Below are positions 57,410 through 64,000 of a stretch of DNA of 64,000 nt, piece by piece; position 1 is the first letter of the stretch; each line of letters begins with the position of its first letter. This DNA comes from Exiguobacterium profundum (GTDB lineage: Bacteria; Bacillota; Bacilli; Exiguobacteriales; Exiguobacteriaceae). Under the pieces are notes generated by a model. It worked only from the letters and a program-made list of their open reading frames with translations. It did no database searches and was not told the DNA's origin. Location of the stretch: NCBI RefSeq assembly GCF_001909285.1, contig NZ_MRSV01000001.1, positions 1,197,331-1,261,330 on the forward strand, written 5' to 3'. The position numbers and the translations under genes were made by a program.

Positions 57410-57443
57410 GGGACGCAAATAAAAAAGTGGGACAAAAGTTGTC
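57410..57443 (+). promoter_or_regulatory. CggR operator
   Basis: GGGAC (57410-57414) and GGGAC (57429-57433), the second followed after six bases by TGTC (57440-57443). This matches the B. subtilis CggR operator of two GGGAC-N6-TGTC units; in the first unit TGTC is replaced by AAAA. Confidence 0.75.
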
Positions 57444-57470
57444 CACACTGAAAGTCGAGGGGGTATGAGC

Positions 57471-58499
57471 ATGATCCAGCAACTGATTCACGTTCAGAAG
57501 CAAATTGTCCCTGACCTGCTCGATACGCTCCGACATCGTTACGATATCTTACATTATGTCCGCTTGATGCAGCCGATTGGCCGCAGGACACTCGCAACGA
57601 GCCTGGGACTGACCGAACGGGTACTCAGACGAGAAGTCGACTTTTTGAAAGATCAAGGTCTTCTTTACGTCGCTACTCAAGGAATTTCCCTCAGTGAGAC
57701 GGGACGAAACGTCTTACGAGACTTGCACGAGATCATGGGAGAACTTCTCGGGATCTCAGAAGTGGCAAGAGAGCTCGAAGAGAAATTAGGGGTTCGCCAA
57801 GTCGTCATCGTACCGGGTGACTCGGATGAGACATTCTGGGTCCAACGCGATATCGGACGGGCGGCGGTCACGCAACTAAAAGCGCGGCTCGCACCGGATG
57901 ATAATGTGATTGCGGTAACGGGAGGAACGACGATGGCATCGGTCGCGGCGATGATGTCGCCCGATAAAAAAGAACGCCCGATGCATTTCGTGCCCGCACG
58001 CGGAGGTCTCGGCGAAACGCTTGAACTTCAGGCGAACACCGTCTGTTCACGCATGGCGGACCGGGCCCACGCAGACTATCATCTTCTACATATTCCGGAT
58101 GAAGTATCACAAGAAACGTTCGACCGGATGGTGGAGGAACCTAGCATCAAAAATGTGTTGGAAATGATTAGAGCGGCGCGAATTGTGGTACATGGAATTG
58201 GTGAGGCAGAAACGATGGCAAAGCGCCGTCACGCATCACCGGAGCATTTGCGGATGATTGAACGGCATGACGCCGTCGCCGAGGCATTCGGATATTATTT
58301 CAATGCTGAAGGTGAGATCGTCCATCGCGTCAAGACGGTTGGAATCCAACTCGAAGAGCTGGATGACATGGATGCCGTCATCGCGGTTGCCGGAGGAAAA
58401 TCGAAGGCACAGGCGATCGCCGCTTATGCGAAACACACGTCGAACATCATCCTCGTCACAGACGAAGGTGCGGCGAAAGAATTATTAACTTGTTATTAA
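57471..58499 (+). CDS. cggR: Central glycolytic genes regulator CggR
   Basis: A 342-residue SorC-family repressor: N-terminal helix-turn-helix (RRTLATSLGLTERVLRREVDFLKDQGLLY) and C-terminal sugar-phosphate domain (VIAVTGGTTMASVAAMMSP, HFVPARGGLGETLELQANTVC, GIGEAETMAKRR). CggR binds fructose 1,6-bisphosphate, which releases it from the operator upstream of this operon. ATG 57471, with GAGGGGG ten bases upstream, is preferred over 57465. It is the first gene of cggR-gapA-pgk-tpiA-gpmI-eno. Confidence 0.95.
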   Translation: MIQQLIHVQKQIVPDLLDTLRHRYDILHYVRLMQPIGRRTLATSLGLTERVLRREVDFLKDQGLLYVATQGISLSETGRNVLRDLHEIMGELLGISEVARELEEKLGVRQVVIVPGDSDETFWVQRDIGRAAVTQLKARLAPDDNVIAVTGGTTMASVAAMMSPDKKERPMHFVPARGGLGETLELQANTVCSRMADRAHADYHLLHIPDEVSQETFDRMVEEPSIKNVLEMIRAARIVVHGIGEAETMAKRRHASPEHLRMIERHDAVAEAFGYYFNAEGEIVHRVKTVGIQLEELDDMDAVIAVAGGKSKAQAIAAYAKHTSNIILVTDEGAAKELLTCY

Positions 58500-58507
58500 A
58501 GAGTTGA

Positions 58508-59566
<1,059 letters not shown>

Positions 59567-59587
59567 TTTCGTGAACTAAATAGAATC

Positions 59588-59628
59588 AAATAGGAGCGGA
59601 AACAAGAGATTGTTCTCCGCTCTATTTA
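59588..59628 (+). terminator. Hairpin between gapA and pgk
   Basis: AAATAGgAGCGGA and TCCGCTCTATTT pair with an inner CAA/TTG pair. No T run follows, so it may be a partial terminator or processing site that sets gapA above pgk expression. Confidence 0.55.
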
Positions 59629-59663
59629 TGAAATGACACGCACGACATATGGAGGCGAAAGTT

Positions 59664-60848
59664 ATGAACAAACAGTCTATTCGTGACATCGATGTAAAAG
59701 GGAAACGCGTCTTTTGCCGCGTTGACTTCAACGTTCCACTCAAAGATGGCGTCATCCAAGACGAAACTCGGATCCAAGCCGCACTTCCAACGATCAAGCA
59801 CTTGCTTGACGGTGGTGCGAAACTCGTCCTTGCGAGCCACCTCGGTCGTCCAAAAGGCGAGAAGAACCCTGAGTTCTCACTTGCTCCAGTAGCGAAGCGT
59901 CTCGCTGAGCTCCTCGGAAAAGATGTACCGCTCGTCGAAGAAGCATACGGTCCGGTCGCAGAAGAAGCGGTCGCTAACCTCTCTGAAGGCGATGTCGTCG
60001 TTTTAGAGAACGTTCGTTTCTACCCAGGTGAAACAAAAAACGACCCTGAACTTGCAAAAGGATTCGCAGCACTTGCTGACGTATACGTCAACGACGCGTT
60101 CGGCGCGGCTCACCGTGCACACGCTTCAACTGAAGGGATTGCGCACCACGTGGACACAGCCGTTGCTGGTCTCTTGATGGAAAAAGAACTTGAAGTTCTC
60201 GGTAAAGCTCTTTCAAACCCAGACCGTCCGTTCACGGCGATTATCGGCGGGTCGAAAGTAGCGGATAAGATTGGGGTCATCGACCACCTTCTTGACATCG
60301 TTGACACACTCATCATCGGTGGCGGACTCTCGTACACGTTCTCGAAAGCACTCGGGCACGAAGTCGGAACGTCACTCCTTGAAGAGGATAAGCTTGACCT
60401 CGCTCGTCAATTCATGAAGAAAGCAGAAGACAAAGGCGTGAAATTCTTGATGCCTGTCGACTGCGTCATCACGAAAGAATTTGGCGAAGAAACGTATGTC
60501 GGCCCAGTCGATATCGACTCGATCCCAGCGGATCACATGGGTCTTGATATCGGACCGAAGACAGTCGAACTTTACGCGGACGCGATTCGCGAATCGAAAC
60601 TTGTCGTATGGAACGGACCGATGGGCGTATTCGAACTCGATAAATACGCAAACGGAACGAAAGGTGTCGCTCAAGCGCTTGCGGACAGCGATGCATACTC
60701 AATCATCGGTGGTGGCGACTCAGCAGCTGCGGCAGCCAAATTTGGTCTTGCTGACAAGATGAGTCACATCTCAACTGGTGGCGGCGCGTCACTCGAATTC
60801 ATGGAAGGCAAAAAACTTCCAGGTGTCGAGGCGTTGAACGACAAGTAA
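59664..60848 (+). CDS. pgk: Phosphoglycerate kinase
   Basis: A 394-residue [25 protein letters not shown] (substrate Asp, Asn, Arg), [64 protein letters not shown], and [14 protein letters not shown]. Transfers phosphate from 1,3-bisphosphoglycerate to ADP. ATG 59664 has GGAGG eight bases upstream; ATG 59649 overlaps that site. Confidence 0.97.
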   Translation: MNKQSIRDIDVKGKRVFCRVDFNVPLKDGVIQDETRIQAALPTIKHLLDGGAKLVLASHLGRPKGEKNPEFSLAPVAKRLAELLGKDVPLVEEAYGPVAEEAVANLSEGDVVVLENVRFYPGETKNDPELAKGFAALADVYVNDAFGAAHRAHASTEGIAHHVDTAVAGLLMEKELEVLGKALSNPDRPFTAIIGGSKVADKIGVIDHLLDIVDTLIIGGGLSYTFSKALGHEVGTSLLEEDKLDLARQFMKKAEDKGVKFLMPVDCVITKEFGEETYVGPVDIDSIPADHMGLDIGPKTVELYADAIRESKLVVWNGPMGVFELDKYANGTKGVAQALADSDAYSIIGGGDSAAAAAKFGLADKMSHISTGGGASLEFMEGKKLPGVEALNDK

Positions 60849-60866
60849 TTTAGAGGAGGGTTATCG

Positions 60867-61619
60867 ATGCGTAAACCGATTATTGCAGGTAACTGGAAAA
60901 TGAACAAAACACTCTCGGAAGCTGTTGCTTTCGTTGAGGAAGTAAAAAACAACATCCCATCTACTGACAAAGTAGATGCAGCGATTGGTGCTCCAGCACT
61001 TTTCCTCGCACCGATGGTAGAAGCAGCTAAAGGGTCAAACTTGAAGCTCGGTGCACAAAACATGTACGACAAAGATAGCGGTGCTTACACTGGCGAAATT
61101 AGCCCAGCTATGGTCGCTGACCTCGGCGTGACTTACGTCATCCTCGGTCACTCAGAACGTCGCGAGTACTTCGGCGAATCAGATGCGTTCATCAACAGAA
61201 AAAAAAAAAAAGCGTTCGAACACGGTCTTACGCCAATCGTTTGTGTCGGTGAAACTCTCGAGGAGCGCGAAGGCGACAAGTTCGAAGAAGTCATCAAAAC
61301 ACAAGTCGAAGGCGGCCTCGCTGACCTCTCTGCTGACCAAGTCAAACAACTCGTCATCGCGTACGAGCCAGTTTGGGCGATCGGTACAGGGAAATCAGCG
61401 GACGAAGCGGACGCACAAAGCTCTTGTAAATATGTTCGCGACGTGGTGAAAGGTCTTTACGGTGAAGACGTAGCGGCTGCAGTACGCATCCAATACGGTG
61501 GATCTGTAAAACCAGAGAACATCAAAGAGTATATGGCACAGGAAGATATCGACGGCGCACTCGTCGGCGGTGCTTCACTTGAAGCCGCTTCGTTCCTCAA
61601 ATTGTTGGAGGCGATTTAA
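60867..61619 (+). CDS. tpiA: Triosephosphate isomerase
   Basis: A 250-residue TIM barrel: AGNWKMNKT (Asn and Lys), [15 protein letters not shown] (His), [12 protein letters not shown] (Glu, the catalytic base) and [19 protein letters not shown] phosphate loops. A 13-A run (61199-61211) encodes RKKKK after INR, where homologues read N-K-K-x-K-x-A-F; this changes residues but not the frame. Ribosome site GAGGAGGG. Its stop abuts the gpmI start. Confidence 0.96.
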   Translation: MRKPIIAGNWKMNKTLSEAVAFVEEVKNNIPSTDKVDAAIGAPALFLAPMVEAAKGSNLKLGAQNMYDKDSGAYTGEISPAMVADLGVTYVILGHSERREYFGESDAFINRKKKKAFEHGLTPIVCVGETLEEREGDKFEEVIKTQVEGGLADLSADQVKQLVIAYEPVWAIGTGKSADEADAQSSCKYVRDVVKGLYGEDVAAAVRIQYGGSVKPENIKEYMAQEDIDGALVGGASLEAASFLKLLEAI

Positions 61620-63158
61620 ATGGCTAGACCAGTCGCACTCATCATTTTAGATGGTTTCGGGATGCGTGACGAATCGTTCGGAAACGCAGTCATGGCTGCG
61701 AACAAACCGAACTTCGATCGCTACTGGGAGCAGTATCCACATACGCTCTTAAACGCAAAAGGCGAGTACGTCGGTCTTCCGGAAGGACAGATGGGGAACT
61801 CGGAAGTCGGTCACTTGAACATCGGTGCCGGCCGAGTCGTCTATCAGTCACTCTCACGCGTGAACAACGCAATCAAAGACCGTTCGTTATTCGACCGTCA
61901 GGCGATGAACCATTTGGCAGGTCATGTGAAGAAGCATGATTCGAGCCTCCATATCATGGGTCTCGTATCAGATGGCGGGATTCACTCGCACATCAATCAC
62001 ATGTTTGCCATCGTTGAGTTCGCAAAACTCCACGGCATCGAAAAAGTGTACATTCACGCGTTCACGGACGGCCGTGACTGTGATCCGAAATCAGGAGCTG
62101 GTTTCCTCAAGGAAACAGAAGAAAAGCTTGCTGAACTCGGTGTCGGTCAAGTCGCTAGCGTGTCTGGTCGTTACTATGCCATGGACCGCGACAACCGTTG
62201 GGAGCGCGTCGAGAAAGTATACGACGTCCTCGTAAACGGTAAAGGCGAAGTTGGCACGGACCCAGTCGAAGTTCTCAAGACATCTTACGAGAACGATTTG
62301 ACGGATGAGTTCGTCTTACCAACTGTCATCGTAAAAGATGGCAAGCCGGTCGCGACAATCCAAGACAACGATGCCATCATGTTCTTCAACTTCCGTCCAG
62401 ACCGGGCGATCCAGTTGTCGAAAGTGTTCAAAGAGAAAGCCGGATTCAAAGGCTTCACACTCTCGGACAAGCATCCTGAGAACCTTCTCCTCGTTTCGAT
62501 GACGAAGTACTCAGATGATATCGACACGGATATCGTGTTCCCACCGGAAGATTTGAAAAACACACTCGGGGAAACGCTCTCTGCGCAAGGATACAAACAA
62601 CTCCGTGCCGCAGAAACAGAGAAATACCCACACGTCACGTTCTTCTTGAACGGACAAAAAGAACAACCATTTGAAGGTGAGGATCGTCTCCTTGTCCCTT
62701 CACCGAAAGTCGCGACGTACGACTTACAACCAGAAATGAGCGCATATGAACTCACGGACGGCTTGCTCGAGCGTATCGAATCAGATGAGTATGATGCATA
62801 CATCATCAACTTCGCAAACCCGGATATGGTTGGTCACTCAGGGAAGCTTGAGCCGACGAAGAAAGCGATCGAAGCGGTCGACGAATGCCTCGGTAAAGTA
62901 GTGGACGCATTACTTGCTAAAGGTGGAGCGGCCATCATCACAGCAGACCACGGGAACGCGGACATCGTCACGAACCCGGATGGCTCGCCGATGACGGCGC
63001 ACACGACGGAACCTGTTCCATGTATCGTCACAAAAGAGGGAGTCGAACTGAAACCAGTTCTCGAAGGCGCGCTTTGCGACCTCGCCCCAACGCTTCTTCA
63101 CCTTCTCGGTGGAGAGCAACCAGCTGAAATGACTGGTTCGTCAATCGTTACAAAATAA
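61620..63158 (+). CDS. gpmI: 2,3-bisphosphoglycerate-independent phosphoglycerate mutase
   Basis: A 512-residue alkaline-phosphatase-superfamily mutase: ILDGFGMRDE (metal Asp), GQMGNSEVGHLNIGAGRVVYQSLSR (phosphoserine Ser), LMGLVSDGGIHSHINHMF, TDGRDCDP, TADHGNAD (metal His and Asp) and NFANPDMVGHSG. Mn-dependent interconversion of 3- and 2-phosphoglycerate. ATG starts on the base after the tpiA stop. Confidence 0.97.
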   Translation: MARPVALIILDGFGMRDESFGNAVMAANKPNFDRYWEQYPHTLLNAKGEYVGLPEGQMGNSEVGHLNIGAGRVVYQSLSRVNNAIKDRSLFDRQAMNHLAGHVKKHDSSLHIMGLVSDGGIHSHINHMFAIVEFAKLHGIEKVYIHAFTDGRDCDPKSGAGFLKETEEKLAELGVGQVASVSGRYYAMDRDNRWERVEKVYDVLVNGKGEVGTDPVEVLKTSYENDLTDEFVLPTVIVKDGKPVATIQDNDAIMFFNFRPDRAIQLSKVFKEKAGFKGFTLSDKHPENLLLVSMTKYSDDIDTDIVFPPEDLKNTLGETLSAQGYKQLRAAETEKYPHVTFFLNGQKEQPFEGEDRLLVPSPKVATYDLQPEMSAYELTDGLLERIESDEYDAYIINFANPDMVGHSGKLEPTKKAIEAVDECLGKVVDALLAKGGAAIITADHGNADIVTNPDGSPMTAHTTEPVPCIVTKEGVELKPVLEGALCDLAPTLLHLLGGEQPAEMTGSSIVTK

Positions 63159-63185
63159 TACAACTATTTTTCAAACGAAAATTAG

Positions 63186-64000
<815 letters not shown>

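Overview
The window reads as a chromosome segment of a motile, low-to-mid GC Bacillota bacterium of the Bacillales. Gene content and order (flagellin, flaG-fliD-fliS-fliT, hpf-secA-prfB, cccB-ftsEX-ctpB-minJ, uvrBA, hprK-lgt-ppaX, trxB-rapZ-yvcK-whiA, clpP, sigL-cggR-gapA-pgk-tpiA-gpmI-eno) closely follow the Bacillus subtilis backbone. No sporulation gene was recognised. Small details, such as a PrfB without frameshift, an sps/pse flagellar glycosylation block and YlqG/YlqH-type flagellar genes, make Exiguobacterium or a close relative my best guess; this is inference from gene content, not a database match.

Layout. 1-8340: end of a flagellin gene, then a motility accessory factor (Maf) and a pseudaminic-acid-type pathway (PseB, PseC, an SpsF-like cytidylyltransferase, PseG, a formyltransferase where PseH would be expected, and PseI), probably all to glycosylate flagellin. 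8366-11190: flaG-fliD-fliS-fliT behind a sigma-D-like promoter. 11225-19740: a block absent from this position in B. subtilis, with small membrane, lipoprotein, GyrI and DinB genes, a minus-strand operon holding a second flagellin, its own FliS, FlhB-like and FliK-like proteins, then comK and a cold-shock gene. 19860-31840: hpf, secA, prfB, yvjA, cccB, and an ftsE-ftsX-M23 hydrolase-ctpB-minJ cell-division and wall cluster. 31879-34206: glpFK. 34529-41067: SOS-controlled uvrBA, a yvlB-like gene and a broken membrane gene. 41216-50829: hprK-lgt-ppaX-acetyltransferase, then TPR-trxB-rapZ-yvcK-whiA and small genes. 50886-55882: a MerR regulator, a PAS-GGDEF-EAL protein, clpP and tRNA-Arg. 55953-64000: sigL and the CggR-controlled lower-glycolysis operon, with eno cut by the window end.

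The most important oddity is technical or biological and runs through the whole window: eleven runs of 9 to 15 A, all A on the + strand, ten of them within or at the edge of genes. They coincide with in-frame stops in gapA and pseI, with loss of the flaG stop codon, and with changes at conserved residues in FtsX and TpiA. The simplest reading is that undetermined bases were written as A in this sequence, so the affected genes should not be called biologically inactive without checking reads. The most interesting biology is the formyltransferase replacing PseH (predicting an N-formyl pseudaminic acid on flagella) and the self-contained second-flagellin operon beside comK. I saw no CRISPR array, insertion sequence, prophage or rRNA.
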